64,000 nucleotides of DNA from Alphaproteobacteria bacterium (GCA_017992885.1 JAGONT010000002.1:76058-140057), one strand, 5' to 3'. Positions 54,707-63,947 are shown, counted from the stretch's first letter. Notes: generated from the letters alone by a model not told the origin. Program-made: numbers and translations.

Positions 54707-57700
54707 TAAGGTGCTTTTCCATCCAAAGATGAGTTTGCTTTTCTAATAAACTATTTTGTTTTAACCGACTGTGCAATATGTCAAAATTGACTTCATCCAA
54801 CCCTTGATCTTGCGCAGAACACGCAAAAATAACACGTGTTTTTTGCGTTACAGGATCCATAGTCATTTGAATACATTGCCCACAAATTTCCTTCATCATG
54901 CATTGCATGGAAGAATTAAGACTCATGATCGCTTTATGTTCAGGATTTAAGTAAGGCTTTAAAACCGTCTTGCGCGCCCAAGAAACAGCAGCCATCATAG
55001 AATCTGATCCAATGGTGATGATACGATGAATCTTCTGTAAGGGGAGGGGAGGAGAGCCAGTCATATAGGATAAAAGACCATCAATGACATTTCCAACATA
55101 CGCAAAGTCTTGTGTTCTCGTGGGGATAAACCCCGGCGATGATGCAGAGCACCAAATCACATGATCTGAAACTGCTTCTATGTCTTCAGCCTTAAATCTA
55201 TCCTTTGGGGTTTTGTACCCCGCTACATAAAGCACCCGGTTTCCTTTTTCTTTTAAAGCGCGACCGATAGAAAAAAGGACGGCATTTCCTAGACCACCAC
55301 CAATAAGGAGAACATTTTCATTTGTAGGGATGTCTGTCGGCGTTCCTGTAGGGCCCATTAATGCGACCCGTTCTCCCGGCTTTAGAAATTGACAGAGCTG
55401 GGACGACCCTCCCATTTCAAGGACGATGAGGGATAAAAGACCCTGATCAGGATCAACATAAGCGCCTGTTAAAGCAAGACCTTCCATCCCCCGTGACCCA
55501 TAATTTTGCAATCTAAAAAACTGCCCTGGTTTAAAATTATGCACGGCTTGCGGAGCCTTAACAATGATTTCTACGATATCAGAGGTGAGTCGAGAAATGG
55601 CTTGTATCCGAGGACGCAGTAAATTCTCGAGTTGAGAAAAAAAGTGAGGATTAGCTCGTGGTGCATGTCTTGAGAGGATATTACATAAATGGGGATATCC
55701 ATTCTTTGCACTGGCCATCGCTTTCACAACGTTTCCCTGATAAGCAGGGTCCAAATCACCAAAAAAGCTAACTTTTTCATCACCTTGATAGAAAATGAAA
55801 GCATTCTCACCCTTTATTTTTAAGTCAGGATCTTCCTCTTCCAAAACAGTGTTGGGTTGAGTTCCCGCCGCTATTAAAAGAGTGCGACAGGGAAGAGTTT
55901 TCAAACCTGTCTCAGTCTTAATCACAAGATTTTCCATATGCCCATAGGAATCAACTTTAAGTTCATGTGGGGTAGCATTTTCAAGAAAATGCACCCCTTG
56001 ATGAAGGGCCAACTCAAGCTCTTCCTGATTGAGGCGATAACTGGGGGAATCTTGAATGGAGTTGCGATAAACAATCCGACAAGCTTCTTCGAGAAGGCTC
56101 CGATCACCTCGACGAAAGGCTTGTCCATGGGATAAAAATTCTTCAGCAATTATCTTTTCTTCTGCAGAAAGGGAAGGGGGGAGACCACCCAAGTGCTCAG
56201 TGCGTTTCAAAAACTTTTCAACTTGAACTGGATAATAGGCAAGTGCTTCCGTTGCCGTATCCACAGCCGTAAGCCCCCCTCCTATGACGATAATCGGCAA
56301 GCGAATTTGCAGGTTTGCAAATGAGTCTTCTTGCACAACACCAGTGAGATGAAGGGCCATTAAAAAATCTGAAGCCAGGCGAAGTCCGCGCGGCAGTCCT
56401 TGAGGAATATCAAGCATCTTTGGACGACCTGCTCCTAAGCACAACGCAACATGATCAAAGCCGAGAGAAAACGCTTGCGGCAGAGTTAATGTTCCTCCCA
56501 ACCGCACTCCATCATAAAGGGCAAAATGAGACCTTCTCTCTAAAAGTAAGCGCACCACCGTTAGGTAATTTTTTTCCCATCGAACCGTAATCCCATATTC
56601 TGTTACTCCTCCAAAACCTGCAGGTGTTCGTTGACTAAGAGGTTGTTTAAGACTTTCCCAATCACGAATTGGTTTGGTTAACAGATCTTTTTCCAGTGGT
56701 TCAATTTTTAGCCCGTCAATCCCAACAACGCTATGACCTTCATTGAGCAAATAGTGGGCAAGAGTGAAACCAGCAGGCCCCATGCCAGCAACTAATACTT
56801 TGTAATCAGAATGTTTTTTTGGAAATGGTCGTTGTAAATTAAGAGGATTCCATCGCGAAAGCAGACTATAAATTTCAACACCCCAAGGTAGATTTAAGGT
56901 GCTTTCTAAAATCTGTGTTTCTACACTCGGGATATCCACCGGCTCTTGTTTTTGAAAAATACAAGCTTTCTTACAATCATTACAAATTCGATGTCCTGTT
57001 GCTGCCACCATGGGGTTATCCACCATAATAACGGCTAAGGCGCCTAAGACATATCCTTGGCTTCGTAAGCTATTCATTTCCGAAATTTTTTGCCCCAACG
57101 GGCAACCTTTATTCGTTTCCGAAATTCCTGTTGAACATGAATCTTTCCCTTGGTTATGACATAAAATGCAATAAGTCGCTTGATCAAGGGCAGCCTCCAG
57201 AGTTATTTTTGCACCTGTAGAGTCAAATTCTTGTCGATAGAGGGGGTGGGGAGAAGTTAAAGTCTCACCATTTCTTTTTAAAGAACTTACATCTTTGGGA
57301 ATTATTTTTTTAGGAAGTTTAAATAAAGTTGATGGCTTTTCTTGATGAAGAGCCCAAGAAGCGTATTTTTTAGCTATATCTAAAAAAATCTTATTTTCCG
57401 CTTCATGTTCAAGAGCTTGGAGAACCTGCTTAGCAAAAGTAAGATCAGAGTATGGCTGCCCCATAATCTTCTCAAGATCCTTCTTTAAGCAATGGCCTTC
57501 AAACTTTTGAGCATCCTCCTTGGAAAAGGCTTTGGCAGCATGCCTTTGAACGAAAAGACGCTTACAGCGATAGAGTGGCGCTAAGGCATAGGCTACAGAT
57601 TGCAAATTTGCAAGTTCGCTTTCAACGCAAAATAGCCTGCCAATAAAATCCTCTACATAAGGTGCAAGCTCAAGCAGTAGCCCACTTTCGTCAAGGGAGG

Positions 57701-57848
57701 GAAGGGGCGTTTCTCTAGCTTTTTTCAAGCGCAGAGCTAATTCTTCATCTGTCTTTTGCAAGTCATGCAAAAAAGTTTGATCGAGACGCTCTAATCCTTC
57801 AACCCAATATAAATCTTCAAAAGAAAATCCGAGAGATAAAAATGTCAT
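54687..57848 (-). CDS. three-module FAD/NAD(P) oxidoreductase (GltD-like plus FNR/PyrK-like)
   Basis: 1053 aa. Residues 1-200 match nothing I know. A GltD/DPD-type Cys-rich segment (about 228-305) has YCILCHNQGKDSC, GCPLG and CNDCKKAC. A two-dinucleotide-fold FAD/NAD(P) domain follows (about 345-690; GMGPAGFTLAHYL, VIGGGLTAVDTA). The C-terminal part (about 735-1020) is ferredoxin-reductase-like: FKPGQFFRLQNYG, GPTGTP, IGGGLGNAV. It ends with CMMKEICGQC and ACSAQDQ, a PyrK-like 2Fe-2S ligand pattern. It probably moves electrons from NAD(P)H to a partner dehydrogenase. The partner is not in the window. Confidence 0.85.
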   Translation of the reverse strand: MTFLSLGFSFEDLYWVEGLERLDQTFLHDLQKTDEELALRLKKARETPLPSLDESGLLLELAPYVEDFIGRLFCVESELANLQSVAYALAPLYRCKRLFVQRHAAKAFSKEDAQKFEGHCLKKDLEKIMGQPYSDLTFAKQVLQALEHEAENKIFLDIAKKYASWALHQEKPSTLFKLPKKIIPKDVSSLKRNGETLTSPHPLYRQEFDSTGAKITLEAALDQATYCILCHNQGKDSCSTGISETNKGCPLGQKISEMNSLRSQGYVLGALAVIMVDNPMVAATGHRICNDCKKACIFQKQEPVDIPSVETQILESTLNLPWGVEIYSLLSRWNPLNLQRPFPKKHSDYKVLVAGMGPAGFTLAHYLLNEGHSVVGIDGLKIEPLEKDLLTKPIRDWESLKQPLSQRTPAGFGGVTEYGITVRWEKNYLTVVRLLLERRSHFALYDGVRLGGTLTLPQAFSLGFDHVALCLGAGRPKMLDIPQGLPRGLRLASDFLMALHLTGVVQEDSFANLQIRLPIIVIGGGLTAVDTATEALAYYPVQVEKFLKRTEHLGGLPPSLSAEEKIIAEEFLSHGQAFRRGDRSLLEEACRIVYRNSIQDSPSYRLNQEELELALHQGVHFLENATPHELKVDSYGHMENLVIKTETGLKTLPCRTLLIAAGTQPNTVLEEEDPDLKIKGENAFIFYQGDEKVSFFGDLDPAYQGNVVKAMASAKNGYPHLCNILSRHAPRANPHFFSQLENLLRPRIQAISRLTSDIVEIIVKAPQAVHNFKPGQFFRLQNYGSRGMEGLALTGAYVDPDQGLLSLIVLEMGGSSQLCQFLKPGERVALMGPTGTPTDIPTNENVLLIGGGLGNAVLFSIGRALKEKGNRVLYVAGYKTPKDRFKAEDIEAVSDHVIWCSASSPGFIPTRTQDFAYVGNVIDGLLSYMTGSPPLPLQKIHRIITIGSDSMMAAVSWARKTVLKPYLNPEHKAIMSLNSSMQCMMKEICGQCIQMTMDPVTQKTRVIFACSAQDQGLDEVNFDILHSRLKQNSLLEKQTHLWMEKHLNEVKHH

Positions 57849-58551
57849 GATATTTCAAATCAATTCTAAAATTTATTCATTAATAGTTTGAGAAGAACCA
57901 AAAAGCAATATTATCTGAGTCAAAATGGTAAATCGAGAAGGAGAGTGGTTTTCTTATTGGGTGAAAGTCCATCCGCTTGCTCCAAAAAAAGCTTCATGGC
58001 CAAAGGAATTTTTACTTGTTGCTAGAAGACAACCCAACCATCCAATTCATCTATAGATTGAGAGGCCTGAACGAGTTTTGAGCATGAGAGAAGAAATTCT
58101 TTTCCTTGTTCCTTATAAGTTTGATTTCTAGAAAAAGTGTAGCGCTTTACCTTACCCATCGTTCTGATGGCGTTCCCAAAAGCGTCAAACGCTTCTGCAT
58201 TATTTTGATTAAATTTTCTTTTCCATTTAGATCCTTAGAGGCGTCTTCTTGGAAAAACTCAGCAATTTTTTGCATTGCAACACATTATTTAATTAAATAA
58301 ATTATCTTTTTTAATATTATTTATAAAATATTTTTTTTCATTTTTCAATTTAATACAAGATAAATAATTTTATGAATTGCTTATATGCTAGTTAGAATGA
58401 AAAGCAAAAGGTTAACAATTATTTTTTTGAGCAAAAAATAATGACAGTATTTCTTTAAGTTAACAGAAGAATTTTTTCGACAAAGTTATTGCAATTTTAG
58501 TCATTTTAAGCCTAACATCTGTTATAAATTATACGTTATTTAAAAAAAATT
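57849..58551. other. 703-bp gap with a possible frameshifted remnant
   Basis: On the minus strand, ATG 58275 opens 42 codons (MQKIAEFFQEDASKDLNGKE...) stopping at 58147. A second overlapping frame continues with protein-like wording to 58022 (FSRNQTYKEQGKEFLL...). Together they may be one small gene broken by a frameshift. A 43-codon plus-strand frame at about 57925 is probably noise. The last 250 bases are extremely AT-rich. Confidence 0.3.
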
Positions 58552-59427
58552 ATGCACATTCCTCCTTCCTTAAAGCCGCTGCTACCAGCTTGCATAGGAA
58601 GCATTTTAATTGGATCTTCCGCTATTTTTGTCCGCCTTTCCGAGCTTGGTCCCATCACGACAGGGTTTTATCGGATGCTTTTTGCCCTTCCTTTATTAGC
58701 TCTGTGGGTAAGATGGGAACGAAAAGAAGGACATATTTCGCATATATTCCCAATGAAGGGGATGATAGGGCTATCTCTTGCGGGACTTTTTTTTGCGCTA
58801 GACCTTGCGACTTGGAATTGGTCGATTGATCACACGACAATCGTCAATTCCACACTTTTTAATAACACGGCTGCATTTTTTGTTCCTTTCATTATGTGGG
58901 CGCTCTTTCGAGAAAAGCAGTCCCTTAGCTTTATTATTGCCGCCATAATAGGCTTTCTTGGGTGTTTTTTATTGATCGGAGAAAGTTGCACGATAAGTGT
59001 TCAAAATCTTGTTGGTGACATGGTTGCCTTAGGTTCAGGAGTCATGGTTGCCCTCTATCTTATTGCCCTTCATCAGATTCGAGAAGGGGTCTCAACAGGG
59101 CTGTTGATGTTGTGGACTGGATTTTTTTCCTGTATGTATCTAGCTTTTTTTGCCTATATTTTAGGGGAATCATTCTGGCCATTGACCTTTATGGACCTCA
59201 TCAGTTTGCTTGGGCAAGCCATTCTCGTTCATACCATAGGACAAAGCTTTCTAGCCTATTCCCTGGGGAAAATTTCTGCTTCCATTACCGCCCTCATTTT
59301 ATTTTTAGCTCCTGTTACAGGAGCCCTTCTTGGCTGGCTTATTTATGCTGAATCTTTAAGTTATCTTAAAATCTGTGGGATGATCCTCATTATGGCAAGT
59401 ATTATGGCTGTAAGGAAAAAAACATAG
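58552..59427 (+). CDS. EamA/DMT family transporter
   Basis: 291 aa with ten predicted membrane helices in two EamA repeats (about 8-135 and 150-285). Typical segments are IGSSAIFVRLSELGPITTGF in the first repeat and ALILFLAPVTGALLGWLIYA in the second. The family exports or imports amino acids, nucleotide metabolites or cofactors (one branch carries S-adenosylmethionine in rickettsiae). The substrate is not predictable here. Confidence 0.88.
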   Translation: MHIPPSLKPLLPACIGSILIGSSAIFVRLSELGPITTGFYRMLFALPLLALWVRWERKEGHISHIFPMKGMIGLSLAGLFFALDLATWNWSIDHTTIVNSTLFNNTAAFFVPFIMWALFREKQSLSFIIAAIIGFLGCFLLIGESCTISVQNLVGDMVALGSGVMVALYLIALHQIREGVSTGLLMLWTGFFSCMYLAFFAYILGESFWPLTFMDLISLLGQAILVHTIGQSFLAYSLGKISASITALILFLAPVTGALLGWLIYAESLSYLKICGMILIMASIMAVRKKT

Positions 59428-59534
59428 AATTTTGACAAAGAGATTATTATTTTCAGCACACAAAAAAACCATCTTATATTTATAATACTGACCTATTTTC
59501 TGCAGAAGTAAAGTTTTATTTTTGGCCATTCTTT

Positions 59535-59812
59535 AGGCTGTGTGAACAAAATTTTGTGAGATTAACTCATAAGATTCAGCTATGGTCATCCCCACGAAGG
59601 CAGGGATTCAACCATTATTTGATACAAAATAACTTTTTCAAGAGAAATTTTTTATCAATTTTAATTATTCGCTATAAAAAGTATCTTCTCACTTCAACAC
59701 TTTTCTGAATCACGGAAAGTCAAGGGAATGAAACCTAAGTAAATTTTATTTGGATCTTACTCATAAGAGTGTTCTCTTTTGCTGCTCTTAAAATTTGTTC
59801 ACACAGTCTAAC
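59535..59812. repeat. 278-bp MITE-like element with TGTGTGAACAAA ends
   Basis: The left end (GGCTGTGTGAACAAAATTTT) and the right end in reverse (GACTGTGTGAACAAATTTTA) form a ~20-bp inverted repeat. CTCATAAG occurs inside both ends in opposite orientation. No coding capacity. It fills the gap between the EamA and Rap1a-like genes. Confidence 0.65.
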
Positions 59813-59819
59813 CAAGATC

Positions 59820-60197
59820 TTATGTATCTGAAATTTTACCTGCTTTTTTCTTTTGAGGACAGCTATATTGTGTGGAAAAAGAAGAAGAAACACCTACAAA
59901 GGCAGCAGCATTTGCAACAGATGGATTTTTTTCCGCCCATGCAATAAATATACCAACAATTTCCTTGTTTGAAATATCTTCAGGAAAGCAGATGTTAATA
60001 AATTCATGTTCAATATCAACGATGTTTCGATAAAATTGCGCCGCGTTTGCCGCACTGATAATAAATCCATAGCAAAAATTCTGTGCTGGAAGGGAAGGGT
60101 CTTTACACGTCTTTAATAGTTCGTGGTTGGTTATGCTTTTTGCATGGATGGGACTTATAAATAAGTAGCTTATTAAAAGTATCAGCAACTTTTTCAT
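59820..60197 (-). CDS. exported Rap1a/Tai-like protein
   Basis: 125 aa from ATG 60197 (GAAGG upstream; a TTG codon precedes it). A signal peptide (MKKLLILLISYLFISPIHA) is followed by the Rap1a/Tai pattern: LLKTCKD, FCYGFIISAANAA, NICFPEDIS, then WAEKNPSV and a final YSCP. The four cysteines would make two disulfides. Serratia Rap1a/Rap2a proteins are periplasmic immunity proteins against T6SS effectors. Here no effector or T6SS gene is nearby, so the role is open. Confidence 0.75.
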   Translation of the reverse strand: MKKLLILLISYLFISPIHAKSITNHELLKTCKDPSLPAQNFCYGFIISAANAAQFYRNIVDIEHEFINICFPEDISNKEIVGIFIAWAEKNPSVANAAAFVGVSSSFSTQYSCPQKKKAGKISDT

Positions 60198-60387
60198 CAA
60201 AACCTTCTCTCGCGCGTATGCTTTTTAGTTGACTTATTTAACAGGAAAGAGAAACTAGAATAAGGTCTCTGTTATTGATAAGCCTTGCTTACTAAGGTAC
60301 AAAAAAAACAGTGAATAGAGAAGAGCAAAATGAAAACAGGCAACTGTTAGCATACCTTGCAGTTTTTCACTTCTTAAAGGATGATGT

Positions 60388-60963
60388 ATGACAGCTTTTG
60401 CCTCACAAAAGTATGAAAAAATTATAACCTGTGATGAGGATTCCTCAAATTGTCTCCGCCAAGCAACAAACCCTATCAGTTTAAAGAACTGGGCTGTTGC
60501 CAAATCAACTGTTGAACAACTTTTTTATGTGCGCGAAACGATTTTGAAAGGAGGGGCAGGGCTCGCTGCTCCACAAATTGGGATCAGCCAACCCATCTTT
60601 ATTTATACCCCAGACCGAACAACAGAAAGCTTAAGAATTGTCATTAATCCTTCTTTTGAACCTATTGGTCAGACGACGATTGAAGGATCTGAAGCCTGTT
60701 TTTCTGTCCCTCTGCGCTGTACAACATTAAAGCGTTGGGAAACCATCATGGTTAAATACCAAAACCTTGACGGAGAAATCATTGAGCAAATCGTTGACGG
60801 CTTTGAAGCCAAGGTCTTTCAACATGAAATGGATCATCTGAAAGGACAACTAACCATTGATCATAAAGATGTAGACGTTTTAACCTTTGCCACCCCTGAA
60901 GAGTTTCAAGAACACATGCAACAAGTCCATCTTAAAGACGCGAAACGGTATAAAGGCTGCTAG
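60388..60963 (+). CDS. def: peptide deformylase
   Basis: Removes the formyl group from new proteins. 191 aa. Motif 1 is GAGLAAPQIG. Motif 2 reads EACFS, where most bacteria have EGCLS; the metal Cys is kept. Motif 3 is QHEMDH with both His ligands and the catalytic Glu. AAGGAT precedes the ATG. It stands alone, without fmt. The unusual motif 2 points to a divergent deformylase, and a second copy may exist elsewhere. Confidence 0.92.
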   Translation: MTAFASQKYEKIITCDEDSSNCLRQATNPISLKNWAVAKSTVEQLFYVRETILKGGAGLAAPQIGISQPIFIYTPDRTTESLRIVINPSFEPIGQTTIEGSEACFSVPLRCTTLKRWETIMVKYQNLDGEIIEQIVDGFEAKVFQHEMDHLKGQLTIDHKDVDVLTFATPEEFQEHMQQVHLKDAKRYKGC

Positions 60964-61005
60964 AAAAAGAATCTTTATTTTTCTGTCATTGTAGCTGATC
61001 AATAC

Positions 61006-63171
61006 TTATAGCGAATCTTGTGTAAGATTATATAATTGCCCAATAGTTTCCTGATCTGCTTCACTCACAAAGGCTTTCAGACGTCGTAATTGTTCATTAA
61101 GCCAAGCTCTTTTCTGAGAAGTCGTTTTAACCTTTAGTGTGACCATTCCTGTAATCAGATTTTCATACTTTTGCCTAAAAAATTCAAAAAATCCGGCAAA
61201 CTCAGAAGGAATTGTTGCAACGATAATAAGTGTTGTCAGAGCATGAGGTACATCACTTCCAAGGGCATCAAAGGTAATACCAGCAGTGGGGAGAGTCAAA
61301 TATCCTGCGGTTATAACACTGATAACCGTTCCCCCCAACCTAAAACCCCAATAGTCTGATTGCCTTGAACCAAGGCTGCGTAGCCTCAAAAAGGCATTTT
61401 CTTGAACGTCCCATTCACTAATCGCTCTAAAGATAACATCTGCTATAGCTACCCCCTGACTTATACCAGAGGAAATGGCCACATTAAATCCAGCGACTTG
61501 CAAAATTTGATCGACAACCCAGCTTGTAGTAATGGCTCGACCAATAGTCGCTAATCCTGTAAAAACAGCCGCTGCACCTGTGAGTAACGTCCTAGCTGTT
61601 GTAGGAGCTGTAAGATTATCGAAATCCCTCGTTAAGTTCGTTGTAGCTTGAAGGGGAAGACTATTAACTTGCTCTACAAGATCATTCAAAGGACTTGTTT
61701 CATCAGAGTCTACTATAGTTTGTGATCGATCTCTTCTTTTAAGTCTATGAATTTGTTCAGCAAGCTCTTGTTGAAGACGCCTGATCCGATTATCTTTCGT
61801 AAATTTAAAAAAAAGAACACTCAGTGCAGAAATGGCTTCTGTTGAACTTCCACGCTTTCCTGATATTTTTTGAGACATCTCCCTTTGAATCATTGTGTAG
61901 AATTCTTCTACCAATTTTTCACTTCCTTCAGCGTTAACAAATTTTTTCATTGACTTTATACGTTCACTAAGACCTTTCTTTTTCAAGGAAAGTGCATAAT
62001 TTGCTTCAGTTTTTCTTTTATGCTCAAATCGAGTAAGAAAATCTACAGTTAATCTATATGTGTTTTCCAAATAAAACGTGGCGAGAGGTAGCGTGAAAAG
62101 CGCTCTATACCAAGGAAAATAAGACTCTATCTGCCAAAAAACGAAAACAAAAGGTGCAGCACGTAAGGCAGCACTACATCCCGCAGCAATTCTAGTGAGT
62201 AGAGGCGTAGGAATAGCAACATACCTACAGCAGGACCGCATCCCTGTTTCTATTTCAATGCCTAAAGGCTGTTTATGAGGCTGTTTATCTGATTTACTCG
62301 TCGTAAAATCATTTTGATCCCACATATTTCCTATAATTTCAGCGCGTTCCCACATCTGTCGTACACAGGCCGGCGTAGCTAAGCCTATCATTGAAATAAC
62401 AAGCCCAGTAGAAACGGGCCCCCCTACAGGTAGCCACTCAAAGAGATCTTGGGCTAAGTATAAGCACAAAGGTATAGGACCAAAGGGTTCCATTGCTCCC
62501 CAAAGAACGCCTAGTCCCTGTAAAAATCTTGTTTTTTTAGAAATGGGTTGAATAAAAAATTTGTTGTCTAATACGTCTAGAAAGAGAATCGTATCTGTCC
62601 ACTTTTCGGGAGCACTTGCATGAATCACCACTTCTGGACGTGAATCTATTGCTTCTTCTAGAGTTCTAGATACGCGCTGAACCCGATCAGGAACCTTAGC
62701 GAGATCAATAATAATGATTGCGGTTTCAAAAGGAAGTGCATCAGGGCTCACGAGACGAGCTCTTTTTGGATTATAAGCACTCATTCCTTCAATTATTCGA
62801 TTAAGCTTCAATCGCGATGGATGCAGAGGGTTGTCAATCAAAAAGGATACATCTGAATTTAAGCTTGCAGACTGTTCAAAATCTTCTTCTTCATCTCTAA
62901 TATCATTATCTTCTACAACATTCCTACGTCGTATACCAGTACCATTACAATTTTCACATTTTTCCTGTAAGTCATTGTTATTATTTGAAGTACGAACTGT
63001 AAGGCGAAAGAGCTCGTCATCCGCCTCCATTATCTCATCATCCATTGCGAAAGAAGAAGGAGAAGGATACAGAAGAAGTATAAATAAAATAAAAAAACAC
63101 AACAAAGGCTTCCAAAGAAGTGTTGCAAAGAGCTTTATTTGTCGGGTTTTGTTAAAAACCAGCCCAAGCAC
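61006..63171 (-). CDS. large polytopic membrane protein of unknown function
   Basis: About 721 aa from GTG 63171, chosen because AAAAGGGGG lies 6 bases upstream (the frame opens at 63210). A signal-like helix (LLCFFILFILLLYPSPSSFA) is followed by a short CENCNGTG segment, half of a DnaJ-like zinc motif. A soluble region (about 130-230) precedes several hydrophobic segments around 250-370 and 540-700. A Lys/Arg-rich helical stretch (about 390-490) separates them. No family recognised. It may be a membrane-inserted effector or an envelope protein. Confidence 0.65.
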   Translation of the reverse strand: MLGLVFNKTRQIKLFATLLWKPLLCFFILFILLLYPSPSSFAMDDEIMEADDELFRLTVRTSNNNNDLQEKCENCNGTGIRRRNVVEDNDIRDEEEDFEQSASLNSDVSFLIDNPLHPSRLKLNRIIEGMSAYNPKRARLVSPDALPFETAIIIIDLAKVPDRVQRVSRTLEEAIDSRPEVVIHASAPEKWTDTILFLDVLDNKFFIQPISKKTRFLQGLGVLWGAMEPFGPIPLCLYLAQDLFEWLPVGGPVSTGLVISMIGLATPACVRQMWERAEIIGNMWDQNDFTTSKSDKQPHKQPLGIEIETGMRSCCRYVAIPTPLLTRIAAGCSAALRAAPFVFVFWQIESYFPWYRALFTLPLATFYLENTYRLTVDFLTRFEHKRKTEANYALSLKKKGLSERIKSMKKFVNAEGSEKLVEEFYTMIQREMSQKISGKRGSSTEAISALSVLFFKFTKDNRIRRLQQELAEQIHRLKRRDRSQTIVDSDETSPLNDLVEQVNSLPLQATTNLTRDFDNLTAPTTARTLLTGAAAVFTGLATIGRAITTSWVVDQILQVAGFNVAISSGISQGVAIADVIFRAISEWDVQENAFLRLRSLGSRQSDYWGFRLGGTVISVITAGYLTLPTAGITFDALGSDVPHALTTLIIVATIPSEFAGFFEFFRQKYENLITGMVTLKVKTTSQKRAWLNEQLRRLKAFVSEADQETIGQLYNLTQDSL

Positions 63172-63451
63172 ATTCACCCCCTTTTCTGGAAAATCATAAC
63201 AATTTACCAATACGTTACACAGGCTAAGTTAATCAACATAACATCAATTTTAAAAAAATGTTAACGAATTTTTTCTTCTAACTTCCAGTTTTTTAGGGAA
63301 AATAATTACTAAATCTATTCTGGACTATAGAGGTCAAACATTTTAAGAAAAACATATATTTTTTTGCAAAATATTAATCCTTTATTTACTTCATAATGTT
63401 AGAATGTAAATAACAGTAATTTTATATTACTAAATATGACAAGAGGATTTT

Positions 63452-63640
63452 ATGAAAACCTTAAATATTTTAATTACTCTCTGTTTGTTTTTTATGAGCA
63501 CAGCAGTTGTTGCTGAAAATAACATAAGAACAGATCAATTGAATAATAAAAATATTGAAGATAATATTGATAAAAATGATATTTTTTTTCATCATTGTAA
63601 TCCTGTAGATCCACGTTGTCATCACCATAGGCATATTTAG
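63452..63640 (+). CDS. tiny secreted peptide ending in CNPVDPRC-His tail
   Basis: 62 aa with a signal peptide (MKTLNILITLCLFFMSTAVVA). The mature part of about 40 residues is Asn/Asp-rich and ends FFHHCNPVDPRCHHHRHI. AAGAGG precedes the ATG. The C-x6-C pair with Pro and Asp is shared with the next gene, and the His cluster could bind metal. No family recognised. It forms an apparent two-gene unit with the peptide 37 bases downstream. Confidence 0.75.
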   Translation: MKTLNILITLCLFFMSTAVVAENNIRTDQLNNKNIEDNIDKNDIFFHHCNPVDPRCHHHRHI

Positions 63641-63677
63641 GAGTTAACTGTTAATTCATAGCAAAGGAGAAAAGTTT

Positions 63678-63851
63678 ATGAAAATAGTAAATACTTTGAT
63701 GATAAGCTGTCTGCTGCTCATCAGTTCAGAAGCGATAGTCCAAGCTAAAATCGATCATACAACTCACATCAATCATAATGTGATTAAAACATCAACCGAG
63801 TTTAAAGGTCATACTTCCCAGAGTTGTGGGCCAATGGATCCCCGCTGCTAA
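63678..63851 (+). CDS. tiny secreted peptide ending in CGPMDPRC
   Basis: 57 aa from ATG 63678, with AAAGGAGA 8 bases upstream. The signal peptide is MKIVNTLMISCLLLISSEAI-VQA. The mature ~35 residues have several His (KIDHTTHINHN) and end SQSCGPMDPRC at the very C-terminus. The tail is homologous to the previous peptide (C-x-P-x-DPRC), while the rest has diverged. Missed by length-limited gene finding. Function unknown. Confidence 0.75.
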   Translation: MKIVNTLMISCLLLISSEAIVQAKIDHTTHINHNVIKTSTEFKGHTSQSCGPMDPRC

Positions 63852-63864
63852 GCGAATAATAAGA

Positions 63865-63898
63865 GAGGGACCTATAAAACCTCGGTTTTCTTTTTGGA
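63865..63898 (+). terminator. probable terminator of the small-peptide pair
   Basis: A short GAGG/CCTC stem with an AT-rich loop is followed by GGTTTTCTTTTT, 14 bases after the second peptide stop. The stem is short but the T tract is good. Confidence 0.35.
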
Positions 63899-63947
63899 TA
63901 GATGGTGTATGATTCTTAAAAAATAATAAAAAGTAAAGAGGCACCTA

